Below are positions 43,465 through 51,580 of a DNA stretch of 64,000 bases, in pieces. Every line of letters begins with the position of its first letter. Position 1 is the first letter of the stretch. Source of the stretch: Bacteroidota bacterium (GTDB taxonomy: Bacteria; Bacteroidota; Bacteroidia; Flavobacteriales; Weeksellaceae); assembly GCA_023422635.1 (NCBI GenBank), contig JAFAGO010000049.1:20778-84777 (forward strand), in the 5' to 3' direction. A model generated the notes under the pieces. The model saw nothing but the letters and a program-made list of their open reading frames with translations. It did no database searches and was not told the origin of the DNA. Made by a program: the position numbers and the translations under genes.

Positions 43465-43481
43465 AAGATTTAAATGAATTT

Positions 43482-43518
43482 AAAAAAATCGAAGGTGTTT
43501 GGCTTTCGATTTTTTTTG
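43482..43518 (+). terminator. Terminator after uvrA
   Basis: An A-rich 5' arm (43482-43493) pairs with a T-rich 3' arm (43505-43517) around ATCGAA/TTCGAT, continuing as a T-run. Confidence 0.8.
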
Positions 43519-43544
43519 TAGAGTAATTAAAGAAAACATCAATG

Positions 43545-43579
43545 CAAAAATAAAGGTCGAAAAAATTTCTCCGACCTTT
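43545..43579 (-). terminator. Terminator after tamL
   Basis: An 8-bp stem (43552-43559 with 43572-43579). On the minus strand it is followed by TATTTTTG. It lies 85 bases beyond the tamL stop codon. Confidence 0.65.
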
Positions 43580-43663
43580 ACTGTTTTCAAAAGATAACTT
43601 TAGATAGAAAAGCCATCGATTTTCTTACTTCTTTTGATAGAATTGTTTTTCATCTAAAGTAAA

Positions 43664-46252
43664 TTAGAATGGATAACCGAATGCAATATTGATTACCGGT
43701 TTCAGTGGTTGCCATTTACTAATCACCCAACGTTCGCCTACAGGGCGATTCGGATCGTGTACTTTATAAGCAGCATCCAAACGAAATGTTACGTAGCTGA
43801 AATTCATACGAAGTCCTAAACCTGCGCCAACACCCATTTGCTTAATAAATCGACTGAATTTAAATTGATCGCCATAACCGCTATCTTTTAAACTCCAAAT
43901 GTTTCCAGCATCTACAAAAGCTGCACCTTCAAAAGTGGTATTTAGGGGCATTCTGTATTCAATATTGGTGGTCAGTTTTACATTATCCATAATGTAAGCA
44001 CGCACTTTTTCATCCAATTGAGAATCTGCTGGACCTAAACCTCCGAAAACCCGCCAAGCGCGTATATCATTGGATCCACCATTAAAATATGAACGGATGA
44101 AAGGCATTTGGCTGGAGTTTCCGTAAGGAATTCCGATTCCTATGAACTGGCGAAGCGCAAGGGTATGCTTATCATTAAAAAAGCTGAAATATTTCCGAAT
44201 ATCAAAATCGAATTTTACAAATTGCGAATATGGAATTCCAAACATTGTTTTCACCGTTTCATTGGTTAATCCTTGTGTTTCCTTTTTACTCATAAAACCA
44301 AGCAGATTTCCCGCAATCTCAAATTTTGCATTGAAATAGAATGGGTTTTCATAATCTTTTTTACCAATTTCATTGTAGCCATAATTGTAGATGAGTGAGG
44401 TAATTAATACATCTTGCGTTTGTCGATCTTTATTGATTAAGGATTGCAAAAACGAATTATACAAATCCTTATTATCCTTAGAGATTGCCATAAACTGTGT
44501 AATAAAATCGGGATCGTTTACAATCGCGCTGGTAACGCCATCAAAAGAAAGTTCTCCATTTCCATTATTGTATTGTTGTTGAACGTCTGGATGCGTTTCA
44601 AAATAGGCATTATGAACATTTTGGACAACTTCACGCTCACCAACAAAATAATCATAATACCGTTCTTTATTTCGGGTTAAACTGAATTGCGTGTTAAAGA
44701 TGGATAATCGGTGAGATACGATGTCGTTAACATTTGCAAAATAGTTTAAACTTCCATTAAAACCAATTCTTCCTAATCCAATATTATCTTGCACAGAAGT
44801 TCCCAAAACAACCGTTGAGGTTGGAGAATATCTTTTAGGAATTAATTTATAATATTTAAAAGGCAATAAAAGTCGTGGAATATTTAAACTTCCTTGCGCT
44901 GAAATTTCGTACGCAACCAAACGTTTGTCCGTGTTTTGCGGATTTTTAACCGAACCGAACGTTCCAGAAAGGGAAGTGGTAAAGTTCTCTGCTCCACCAA
45001 ATACATTTCTTGTGGTTAAATCTACGGAAGGGGAGATCCCAAAATTCAAAATCTCGGAATAGTTAAGGTCGGTCGCAACAGTAAAATTATATTTATCTAA
45101 AGGCGAAATGTAATAGGAAACATCTAAAATACTATCCGTTCCTTTTCGCAATCGTTCCTTATAGTTGATAATGCTAAAGTTGTTCATGGAAATTAAATTC
45201 CGTTTGGTAAGGTCCAAATCTTTCTGATCATATACATTTCCAGGACGAATGGTAATCGGCAACCAAAGAGCTAACGTTTTGTATTGAGGATTGGTTTTAT
45301 AAAAATTAATACGAAAAAGTGAATCTTTTCGAGCTCGTACGGAATCGCTTAGTTTTTTCAATACATAAACACGAACATCACCAATAGTAGCTTTTTTGTA
45401 CGGTGTATCAAGAGAATCTTTATGGATTTCGAGTGTTAAAGGAACTTTTTTTCTGCTCTGCAAAGTATCTGCAGTAAAGAATATTTCTTCCCCGGAAGCA
45501 TTGAATTTATAGAATCCTTCAGCTCTCATATTATCGGTAATTCTTTTTACTTCTTTTTCCAGATTTTTCTGATCGAGAATTTGTTTATTCTTTACAAAAC
45601 TCTTTTCTAAAGTCCACGAATAGATGTTTTTTATCGCAGGATCTTTAATATCGTAATAATATCCATCAATAAAAGTGGGATCTTTTGGGGTGATGTGATA
45701 GGTGATTTCTGCTTTTTTATTGGCTGAATCTAACTTTTGCTGAAATCGAGTTTCCGCATCCCAAAAACCTCTGTACACCAAAAACTTTCGTATGTTTTCG
45801 TTGCTGTTCTGGGTCTTACTGTCATCAAGAATTACGGGGGCTTGACTTAAACTGTGCATGAAGCGTTGAATGGTTAAATTTTTCCCTACATATTCTGGCT
45901 TGTTGTATTTTAAAAACAATGAATCCCGCAGCTTTTGATTTCTCATTTCGCTTGGGTACGTACTGTATTCGTTAAGGATAGAATCGTATCGAGGATTAGT
46001 GCTGTTGTACATCCAAAGACCGATTGGTAAAAAGAAAAATTGCTTCTTATTCGGTTTTTGACTTACATAATTGGGGATTTCGTCTGCAAATACTTTCTCA
46101 CCTTCAAAATCGTAATAATTTTTGGTAAGAAGGTATTGGCCTTCCGGAACTTTTTTTGTGGTACTACATGCGTAAAGCACCACGAGAAAGGTTGCGAAAG
46201 ATAAAAATAAATAATACTTTTGGAAATATTTTTTTATATGCTTACCGCTCAT
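43664..46252 (-). CDS. tamL: TamL-type outer-membrane lipoprotein (BamA/TamA family)
   Basis: 862-residue outer-membrane assembly protein of the Omp85 superfamily. The signal peptide has a lipobox VLYAC with Cys29, so it is predicted to be a lipoprotein, which separates TamL of Bacteroidota from TamA. POTRA-like repeats occupy roughly residues 40-390. A 16-strand barrel follows from about 390 to the end, with the Omp85 hallmark region SYFNGGSNDIRAWRVFGGLGP and a final strand ending in Phe. The partner TamB is not in this window. The first 15 bases of its coding region overlap the divergent methyltransferase gene. Confidence 0.87.
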   Translation of the reverse strand: MSGKHIKKYFQKYYLFLSFATFLVVLYACSTTKKVPEGQYLLTKNYYDFEGEKVFADEIPNYVSQKPNKKQFFFLPIGLWMYNSTNPRYDSILNEYSTYPSEMRNQKLRDSLFLKYNKPEYVGKNLTIQRFMHSLSQAPVILDDSKTQNSNENIRKFLVYRGFWDAETRFQQKLDSANKKAEITYHITPKDPTFIDGYYYDIKDPAIKNIYSWTLEKSFVKNKQILDQKNLEKEVKRITDNMRAEGFYKFNASGEEIFFTADTLQSRKKVPLTLEIHKDSLDTPYKKATIGDVRVYVLKKLSDSVRARKDSLFRINFYKTNPQYKTLALWLPITIRPGNVYDQKDLDLTKRNLISMNNFSIINYKERLRKGTDSILDVSYYISPLDKYNFTVATDLNYSEILNFGISPSVDLTTRNVFGGAENFTTSLSGTFGSVKNPQNTDKRLVAYEISAQGSLNIPRLLLPFKYYKLIPKRYSPTSTVVLGTSVQDNIGLGRIGFNGSLNYFANVNDIVSHRLSIFNTQFSLTRNKERYYDYFVGEREVVQNVHNAYFETHPDVQQQYNNGNGELSFDGVTSAIVNDPDFITQFMAISKDNKDLYNSFLQSLINKDRQTQDVLITSLIYNYGYNEIGKKDYENPFYFNAKFEIAGNLLGFMSKKETQGLTNETVKTMFGIPYSQFVKFDFDIRKYFSFFNDKHTLALRQFIGIGIPYGNSSQMPFIRSYFNGGSNDIRAWRVFGGLGPADSQLDEKVRAYIMDNVKLTTNIEYRMPLNTTFEGAAFVDAGNIWSLKDSGYGDQFKFSRFIKQMGVGAGLGLRMNFSYVTFRLDAAYKVHDPNRPVGERWVISKWQPLKPVINIAFGYPF
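46192..46222 (+). promoter_or_regulatory. Promoter of the rRNA methyltransferase gene, inside tamL
   Basis: TTG (46192-46194), 20 bases, TACTTTTG (46215-46222), 15 bases before the methyltransferase ATG. The whole promoter is inside the tamL signal-peptide coding region on the other strand. Confidence 0.65.
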
Positions 46253-46966
46253 ACAGTTAAAGTTTTAACGTCTCTCGACAAGAAAAAATTCAGGCAAAAA
46301 TACAACTTGTTTTTGGTGGAAGGTAATAAAATTATCAAAGAGCTTCCGCATTCACCCTATAAAGTAAAGGAAATATTTTCTGTTAATCCTAAAATGCTTG
46401 AGTTTTCGGAGGTTCCTGTACATGAAATTTCTTCTACTGAATTAAAGAAAATAAGTCTTTTACAGCATCCGAAAGATTCTGTGGCGGTTTGCGAAGTTCG
46501 TGAAAATGATTTTCTGCAGAATGTTTCCCAACAAATTATTTTAGATGGAATTCAGGATCCTGGAAATATAGGCACTATAATTCGTTTGGCGGATTGGTTT
46601 GGTATTCCACAAATCGTGTGTAGTGAAGATACTGTAGATGTTTTTAATCCAAAGGTCGTTCAAGCAAGTATGGGTTCTTTCTTGAGGGTAAATGTGGTGT
46701 ATACAGATTTGCCTTTATTCCTTCAGAAATCCGATTTGATGAATATTGGGACAGATATGGAAGGTGAAAGTATTTTTGAATATAATTTCCCAGACAAATT
46801 CAATTTAATTCTAGGAAACGAAGGAAATGGAATGCGCGCCGAAACAGAAGCGTTACTTCAAAAAGTAATCACAATACCACGATTTGGAAATCAGCAAGTC
46901 ACAGAAAGTTTGAATGTTTCCATGGCGGCAGGCATTATTTTAGGCCAAATTTTTGGCAAAAAATAA
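46238..46966 (+). CDS. TrmH/SpoU-family RNA 2'-O-methyltransferase
   Basis: 242-residue SPOUT methyltransferase, probably acting on rRNA or tRNA ribose with SAM. The N-terminal substrate domain is KKFRQKYNLFLVEGNKIIKEL. The knot motifs are ILDGIQDPGNIGTIIRLADWFGI (motif 1, with catalytic-type Arg), LILGNEGNGMRAE (motif 2) and IPRFGNQQVTESLNVSMAAGIIL (motif 3). I use the ATG at 46238 (MLTAHTVKVL); an in-frame TTG at 46220 lies within the promoter. It overlaps the 5' end of the divergent tamL by 15 bases. Confidence 0.9.
   Translation: MLTAHTVKVLTSLDKKKFRQKYNLFLVEGNKIIKELPHSPYKVKEIFSVNPKMLEFSEVPVHEISSTELKKISLLQHPKDSVAVCEVRENDFLQNVSQQIILDGIQDPGNIGTIIRLADWFGIPQIVCSEDTVDVFNPKVVQASMGSFLRVNVVYTDLPLFLQKSDLMNIGTDMEGESIFEYNFPDKFNLILGNEGNGMRAETEALLQKVITIPRFGNQQVTESLNVSMAAGIILGQIFGKK
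46295..46302 (-). promoter_or_regulatory. Possible tamL -7 box inside the methyltransferase gene
   Basis: The complement of CAAAAATA reads TATTTTTG on the minus strand, 42 bases before the tamL ATG. It lies within the methyltransferase coding sequence. Confidence 0.4.
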
Positions 46967-46990
46967 ACCGCAAGGCGGCTTAGTTTTTTT
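46964..46990 (+). terminator. Terminator after the rRNA methyltransferase gene
   Basis: An 8-bp stem with one mismatch (46964-46971 with 46975-46982), an AAG loop and seven Ts. It includes the stop codon, and the T-run touches the stop codon of the convergent gene. Confidence 0.8.
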
Positions 46991-47483
46991 AGATCAGCTT
47001 TTCTAAACTTGATGTTGCTTTGTTTTTTTGATATTGCTCCAATTTCTCGCGGATAAATTTCAACGCTATGGGAGCTACATAAATAAGGGCAAGTCCGATT
47101 GCTTTTTTCTTCCAGTTTGATGAGGCCATATTTTTTTTTGCTACTTTTCCTGCATAGGTAACCAAACCAATTTTTAGGGCATTTTCAATTAAGCTATTAC
47201 CAGCTTCGGTGCCCGCGAATTTAATTACAGAATTTCTGGTTACGTTGTCTTTTACAGAGGTGGTAATATCGCGAACGATCGTATTCGTATTTAATGCAAT
47301 TTTTTCGGTGCCATCTTGTTTCTCGGTTTCGATAAGATAGGGATCTGTAAATCCATTGGTAATTGCACTTAAACTTTCTTTTTTATTTTTAAAAGTAATC
47401 AGGTCTTCTAAATCTTGAATTTCTGCTTTTAAAAGTTCTTTTTTCGTTCGAAGTTCTTTTAAGCTGCTGTATTTTATGGCCAT
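46989..47483 (-). CDS. Uncharacterised protein of the holin-like/YtxH cluster
   Basis: 164-residue protein. A charged coiled-coil start (LRTKKELLKAEIQDLEDLITFKNKKESL) is followed by a soluble middle part and a C-terminal membrane-type helix (about 130-145, AIGLALIYVAPIALKFI) with a basic tail. It is not a family I can name. It begins 2 bases after the holin-family gene, so the two are co-transcribed. The pattern (small membrane protein plus helical partner) recalls the E. coli yqjD-yqjE-yqjK group. Confidence 0.75.
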   Translation of the reverse strand: MAIKYSSLKELRTKKELLKAEIQDLEDLITFKNKKESLSAITNGFTDPYLIETEKQDGTEKIALNTNTIVRDITTSVKDNVTRNSVIKFAGTEAGNSLIENALKIGLVTYAGKVAKKNMASSNWKKKAIGLALIYVAPIALKFIREKLEQYQKNKATSSLEKLI

Positions 47484-47485
47484 AA

Positions 47486-47794
47486 TCAGTCGTTTAAAAA
47501 ATCAATAATAATATTTGCAACGCTTCTCATAAGTGCTTTACGGGTTAAGAGAAGAATAAAGAAAAGCAATAAATAGAATGCGGATACAATAAGCACTCCG
47601 TAACCATAATTCCCTAAATAATGCCCAATTAACAATCCGACTCCAATATTGAGCATCAACACAAAAAATGAAATTGCTGCAAAACTTAGAAGTAAAAACA
47701 CAACAAAACCAGAACCTACGGAAGATTTTTCAGAAGCTTCCAATTTTAGCAGTTCGATTCTTTTGGATATATATTCTTTTAAGATGTCTACCAT
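47486..47794 (-). CDS. Holin-superfamily / YqjE-like small membrane protein
   Basis: 102-residue protein with two long membrane helices (about 30-54 and 62-84), flanked by an N-terminal amphipathic segment (ILKEYISKRIELLKLEASEKS) and a basic C-terminus. It resembles the putative actinobacterial holin-X / DUF1469 (YqjE) group. Despite the name there is no prophage here; this is a chromosomal envelope or stress protein. It lies downstream of a terminator that separates it from ytxH. Confidence 0.75.
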   Translation of the reverse strand: MVDILKEYISKRIELLKLEASEKSSVGSGFVVFLLLSFAAISFFVLMLNIGVGLLIGHYLGNYGYGVLIVSAFYLLLFFILLLTRKALMRSVANIIIDFLND

Positions 47795-47811
47795 AATGCA
47801 GTTTTCGAATT

Positions 47812-47845
47812 TACAAAAAAAAGGAACTTAAAACAAGTTCCTTTT
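47812..47845 (-). terminator. Terminator between the YtxH-like and holin-like genes
   Basis: An 11-bp stem (47819-47829 with 47835-47845), followed on the minus strand by a run of Ts, 30 bases after the ytxH stop codon. Confidence 0.8.
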
Positions 47846-47875
47846 GTTCTTATCCTATTTTGCTTGCGTTGAAGC

Positions 47876-48253
47876 TTATTTTAGAGCATCGAGCTCAGAT
47901 TCAACATCTTTTACAACATCTGCAGTTTTGGAAAGCGCTTGATCTTTGTATTTATCATATCCTTCCTTAACAGAAGAAGCTACTCTTTCGGCAGTTTCTT
48001 TAACCTGTCCAGAAATGGTATCGTATTGATTTTTTACTTTTTCCGATACATCATGATATTGCTGTTTTGCTTTTTCAGAAGCTTTTCCGTATTGATCTAC
48101 CGCTTGATCTTTAAGATCTTCAGCTCTTTTTTTAATTCTTTTTCTAGTGTGTTTTCCTTCTTCTGGAGCGTAAAGCATTCCTAAAACTACACCAGCAGCA
48201 GCTCCTGCAAGTAAACCTGCCAATACACCGGCTGTATTATTTTTTCTAGACAT
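47876..48253 (-). CDS. YtxH domain-containing protein
   Basis: 125-residue protein with an N-terminal glycine/alanine-rich membrane segment (TAGVLAGLLAGAAAGVVLGMLYAPEEG), the hallmark of YtxH proteins. A long, charged, Lys/Glu/Ala/Gln amphipathic helix follows (KAKQQYHDVSEKVKNQYDTISGQVKETAERV). The family is induced by general stress in Bacillus; the molecular role is unknown. It is similar in style to the small helical protein at 16822-17121. Confidence 0.85.
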   Translation of the reverse strand: MSRKNNTAGVLAGLLAGAAAGVVLGMLYAPEEGKHTRKRIKKRAEDLKDQAVDQYGKASEKAKQQYHDVSEKVKNQYDTISGQVKETAERVASSVKEGYDKYKDQALSKTADVVKDVESELDALK

Positions 48254-48325
48254 TTTTGATTGGTTTTAAAAGGTTAAATATTGTGTACTAAAGTTACAAT
48301 TAATATACCAAAATAAATCTATTTT

Positions 48326-49012
48326 TTATATAACTTTATTGAAATCTTTCATCTTTGAAAGAATAAAAGCAATTGTTTCCTCTTTGTTCATATCGGTATT
48401 ATCTACCAAAATTGCGTCATCTGCTTGTTTTAGAGGAGAAACTTCACGTGTGCTATCAATTTCGTCTCTTTCCAAAAGGTTTTGTTTTACGCTTTCGAAA
48501 TCGGCGGTCATACCCATATTCTGTAATTCGAGATGGCGTCTTCTTGCGCGTTCATCGGGTGTTGCTGTTAAAAAGAATTTATAATCGGCATTGGGAAGAA
48601 TCACTGTGCCAATATCGCGCCCATCCATAATAATTCCGCCTTCTTCTGCCATTTTTCTTTGAATAACTAAAAGATAATCGCGAACTTCTTTTTGCTTCGC
48701 AATATTGCTCACTTGATTTGAGATTTCTTGCGATCGAATTTCTTGGTTGATGTTTTGATCATCTAAAAAAAGAACCATTTCGCCATTTAGGTTTTTGAAG
48801 GAAAGATGGATGTTCGGCAATTCTTGAAAAAGTTTTTCAAAATTGATTTCACCGTTTTCATCCAGGCAGTTTTTTAGCGCAAAATAAGTGATGCCACGAT
48901 ATAATGCTCCTGTGTCTAAATGAATTAATCCTAATTTTTGTGCAATAATTTTCGAAATAGAACTTTTACCGGTAGAGGAATAACCGTCGATTGCAATTAC
49001 CAAATTTCTCAT
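48326..49012 (-). CDS. cmk: Cytidylate kinase
   Basis: 228-residue kinase that phosphorylates CMP and dCMP with ATP. The P-loop is IAIDGYSSTGKSS at the N-terminus. Other marks are LDTGALYRGITYFAL (CMP contact), MDGRDIGTVILPNADYKFFLTA and ERARRRHLE with the lid arginines. I start at MRNLVIAID; the five in-frame residues before it (MHFCI) are not part of the fold. It lies 72 bases after porQ in the same direction, an arrangement I recall from other flavobacteria. Confidence 0.94.
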   Translation of the reverse strand: MRNLVIAIDGYSSTGKSSISKIIAQKLGLIHLDTGALYRGITYFALKNCLDENGEINFEKLFQELPNIHLSFKNLNGEMVLFLDDQNINQEIRSQEISNQVSNIAKQKEVRDYLLVIQRKMAEEGGIIMDGRDIGTVILPNADYKFFLTATPDERARRRHLELQNMGMTADFESVKQNLLERDEIDSTREVSPLKQADDAILVDNTDMNKEETIAFILSKMKDFNKVI

Positions 49013-49084
49013 AATGCAAAAGTGCATATTTTTTAATAGAATGAAAAACTTGTAAAGAAGTTTGTAGTCGTTAAATGAAAATTT

Positions 49085-50083
49085 TTATCTGCGATTTCCG
49101 CCAATTTCAATTAAATCCATTGTTAAGCCAAACATGTTTACATTCGAAGAATTGTGATAGCGCGCATGGGCATAATCAAATCTAAAATAAGAAATTTTAA
49201 CGCCGAATCCAGCGGAAAGGCCAGAGAAGTTTCTTTGATCAAGCACAGCGAGTTCATTGCCTCTTTTTACATTGTATCCGAAGCGAATGTTGAACGCCTG
49301 CTCTGGAAATATTTCTGCTGCAAGAGAAAGGTGATCAAATACTTTTCGGGTCCATCGAACTTCTTGCCCGTTGATGTTGTTGTTTTGAGAAATATTCAGC
49401 TGTTGTAAATCGTGCGCCGTAATGGTTAAGGCAAGTGGGAATTCACTTAAAATTTTGGTGTACCCCAAATCAACACGAAAAGGAAGTTTTTCACGCACAC
49501 CGTTGTAAGGACGAATCTGATATCCAAAATTTCGAGCAACAAGAGATAGCGTTTCTTTGCTTCTTTCAAAATGATAGGTTAAGCCAGCATTCGCCGTTAA
49601 AGCCATTGAGCTGTAAGTGTCAATTTTAGAAGATACAAAATTTACATTTGCACCAATCGTCCATTCATCTTCAAATTGATAGGCGTATCCCACTCCAAAG
49701 GAAGCATCCATTGTACTGAAATTTCCGGATATATTTGCCGCTTCATCCGTTCTTGGTATTTTACCATAGTCCATATAGCGCGCATTGAGCGATAGCAAAT
49801 GACCTTCAGATAAATCTTTTACGAAACTAATTGTTCCATATTTCGAATCTGCCAAATAAGAGGCGTAATTTACCGACAACATCATATCTTGCTCCACATT
49901 CATTAAAGCAGGATTAATTTGAGAAAAACTTACATCTTGGTCGCGTATACTCACGGCATCTCCGCCCAATGCAGCCTGCCTAGCAGAAACAGGAATATTG
50001 AGAAAGGTGTAAACTGTAGTACCTTCCTGTGCGAAGGTCCACAATGTGCAAAAGAGTGTTGAAAAAATAGAAAACTTCTTCAA
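49085..50083 (-). CDS. porQ: Type IX secretion system protein PorQ
   Basis: 332-residue outer-membrane barrel protein of the type IX secretion/attachment machinery. The signal peptide is MKKFSIFSTLFCTLWTFAQ. The mature N-terminus TTVYTFLNIPVSARQAALGGDAVSIRDQDVSFSQINPA is the characteristic PorQ/PorV-like opening, and the rest reads as barrel strands. PorQ takes part in the complex that processes and attaches cargo with C-terminal sorting domains, such as the PNGase F-like protein in this window. A -7 box is 20 bases upstream. Confidence 0.92.
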   Translation of the reverse strand: MKKFSIFSTLFCTLWTFAQEGTTVYTFLNIPVSARQAALGGDAVSIRDQDVSFSQINPALMNVEQDMMLSVNYASYLADSKYGTISFVKDLSEGHLLSLNARYMDYGKIPRTDEAANISGNFSTMDASFGVGYAYQFEDEWTIGANVNFVSSKIDTYSSMALTANAGLTYHFERSKETLSLVARNFGYQIRPYNGVREKLPFRVDLGYTKILSEFPLALTITAHDLQQLNISQNNNINGQEVRWTRKVFDHLSLAAEIFPEQAFNIRFGYNVKRGNELAVLDQRNFSGLSAGFGVKISYFRFDYAHARYHNSSNVNMFGLTMDLIEIGGNRR

Positions 50084-50102
50084 AAATTCAGCTTTGGGTA
50101 TG

Positions 50103-50110
50103 CAAAAATA
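50103..50110 (-). promoter_or_regulatory. -7 box of porQ-cmk
   Basis: The complement of CAAAAATA reads TATTTTTG on the minus strand, 19 bases before the porQ ATG. Confidence 0.45.
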
Positions 50111-50183
50111 ATTTTTTTTAAATGGGAATGAAATTTTTATTTCCCAAATCTATTTCTATCTAACGGAATTATTTGCGAATCCT

Positions 50184-50191
50184 TATATTTG
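50184..50191 (+). promoter_or_regulatory. -7 box of pyrH-frr
   Basis: TATATTTG, 28 bases before the pyrH ATG; no clear -33 TTG at the right spacing. Confidence 0.5.
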
Positions 50192-50219
50192 CATATCTAA
50201 AATTTATCAAAAATTTACA

Positions 50220-50927
50220 ATGAAATACAAAAGAATCCTCCTGAAATTAAGTGGTGAAGCCTTAATGGGAAACCGGCAATATGGAATCGATAACGATCGA
50301 TTGAAAGAATATGCCGACGAAATAAAAAAAGTAGTGGATAAAGGCTGCGAAGTTGCTATTGTAATTGGAGGAGGAAATATATTTCGTGGTTTAGCAGGTG
50401 CCGCAAAAGGTATGGATCGTGTACAAGGCGATTATATGGGGATGCTTGCTACGGTAATAAATGGTATGGCTTTGCAAGGTGCGCTAGAAGACGCTGGAAT
50501 AAAAACAAGATTACAATCCGCAATTGAAATGGATAAAGTGGCAGAACCTTTTATAAAAAGAAGAGCCGTTCGCCATTTAGAAAAAGGAAGAGTTGTTATT
50601 TTTGGAGCGGGAACAGGAAATCCTTATTTCACAACCGATACTGCAGCAACATTACGTGCAATCGAAATTGATGCCGATGTAATTTTAAAAGGAACGCGTG
50701 TAGATGGAATTTACGACAGCGATCCTGAAAAAAATGAAAATGCAGTTAAATTCAACTCGTTAACTTTTGATGAGGTTTTTGAAAAAGATTTAAAAGTAAT
50801 GGATATGACCGCTTTTACGCTTAGCCATGAAAATAAACTTCCCATCATTGTTTTTGATATGAATAAAACCAACAATCTGTTGAAGTTAGTAGAGGGTGAA
50901 AGCATAGGAACTTTAGTAGATTTGTAA
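50220..50927 (+). CDS. pyrH: Uridylate kinase
   Basis: 235-residue bacterial UMP kinase of the amino-acid kinase fold (hexamer, GTP-regulated in many species). The N-terminal YKRILLKLSGEALMG, the IVIGGGNIFRG loop, GMLATVINGMALQGALE and FTTDTAATLRAIEIDADVILKGTRVDGIY are all conserved. It is followed after 38 bases by frr, a very widely conserved pair, and is probably transcribed from the -7 box at 50184. Confidence 0.97.
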   Translation: MKYKRILLKLSGEALMGNRQYGIDNDRLKEYADEIKKVVDKGCEVAIVIGGGNIFRGLAGAAKGMDRVQGDYMGMLATVINGMALQGALEDAGIKTRLQSAIEMDKVAEPFIKRRAVRHLEKGRVVIFGAGTGNPYFTTDTAATLRAIEIDADVILKGTRVDGIYDSDPEKNENAVKFNSLTFDEVFEKDLKVMDMTAFTLSHENKLPIIVFDMNKTNNLLKLVEGESIGTLVDL

Positions 50928-50965
50928 CTCGATATTTAAAAACCCTTAAACTTTAATACGATACT

Positions 50966-51520
50966 ATGGAAGATTTAGAACTGATCTTAGAATCAGTAAA
51001 ACAAGAAATGGATGCAGCGGTTAAGCATCTAGATCATGCATTCCAGAAAATTAGAGCCGGAAGAGCTTCAACAAATATGGTGCAAGATGTGGTGGTAGAA
51101 TATTATGGGGCACCAACACCGCTTAGCCAAGTTGCCAATGTATCTATTCCAGATGCAATGACGATTGCAATTCAACCTTGGGATAGAACTGCTATTGGAG
51201 CAATTGAAAAGGGAATTATCAATTCAAACCTTGGTTTTGCACCAAATAATAACGGAGATACTATTATTCTTTCTGTTCCACCATTAACGGAAGAACGTAG
51301 AAAAGAGCTTTCCAAACAAGCAAAAGCGGAAGGAGAACAAAGTAAAGTAACCATTCGTAATGCAAGACAAGAAGGAATGAAAGACCTTAAAAAATTAGAA
51401 GGTGTTTCTGAAGATCTTATTAAAGGAGTTGAAGCCGATATCCAAACTCTCACCGATAAATATGTAAAAATCGTTGATGAAAATGTGAAGGCAAAAGAAG
51501 GCGATATTATGAAAGTATAA
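50966..51520 (+). CDS. frr: Ribosome recycling factor
   Basis: 184-residue factor that splits post-termination ribosomes with EF-G. The three-helix bundle and insert domain are recognised by HLDHAFQKIRAGRAS, YYGAPTPLSQVANVSIPDAMTIAIQPWD, and PPLTEERRKELSKQAKAEGEQSKVTIRNARQEGM. It has normal length, is co-transcribed with pyrH, and is followed by a strong terminator. Confidence 0.97.
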   Translation: MEDLELILESVKQEMDAAVKHLDHAFQKIRAGRASTNMVQDVVVEYYGAPTPLSQVANVSIPDAMTIAIQPWDRTAIGAIEKGIINSNLGFAPNNNGDTIILSVPPLTEERRKELSKQAKAEGEQSKVTIRNARQEGMKDLKKLEGVSEDLIKGVEADIQTLTDKYVKIVDENVKAKEGDIMKV

Positions 51521-51540
51521 TTGCACTTCTGCTATACGAT

Positions 51541-51580
51541 AAAAAAAGATTCAGGATTTCGTTCCTGAATCTTTTTTTTA
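51541..51580. terminator. Bidirectional terminator between frr and lptF
   Basis: A 16-bp stem (51541-51556 with 51563-51578) and a TTTCGT loop. Its A-rich 5' end and T-rich 3' end serve both strands, and the 3' arm reaches the stop codon of the convergent permease gene. Confidence 0.88.

Noticed and set aside
46220..46237. TTG start for the rRNA methyltransferase
   Set aside because: It lies in the -7 box; the ATG at 46238 gives the usual N-terminus.
47486..47794. Prophage remnant suggested by a holin-family match
   Set aside because: No other phage genes, composition like its neighbours, and the family occurs widely as chromosomal envelope genes.
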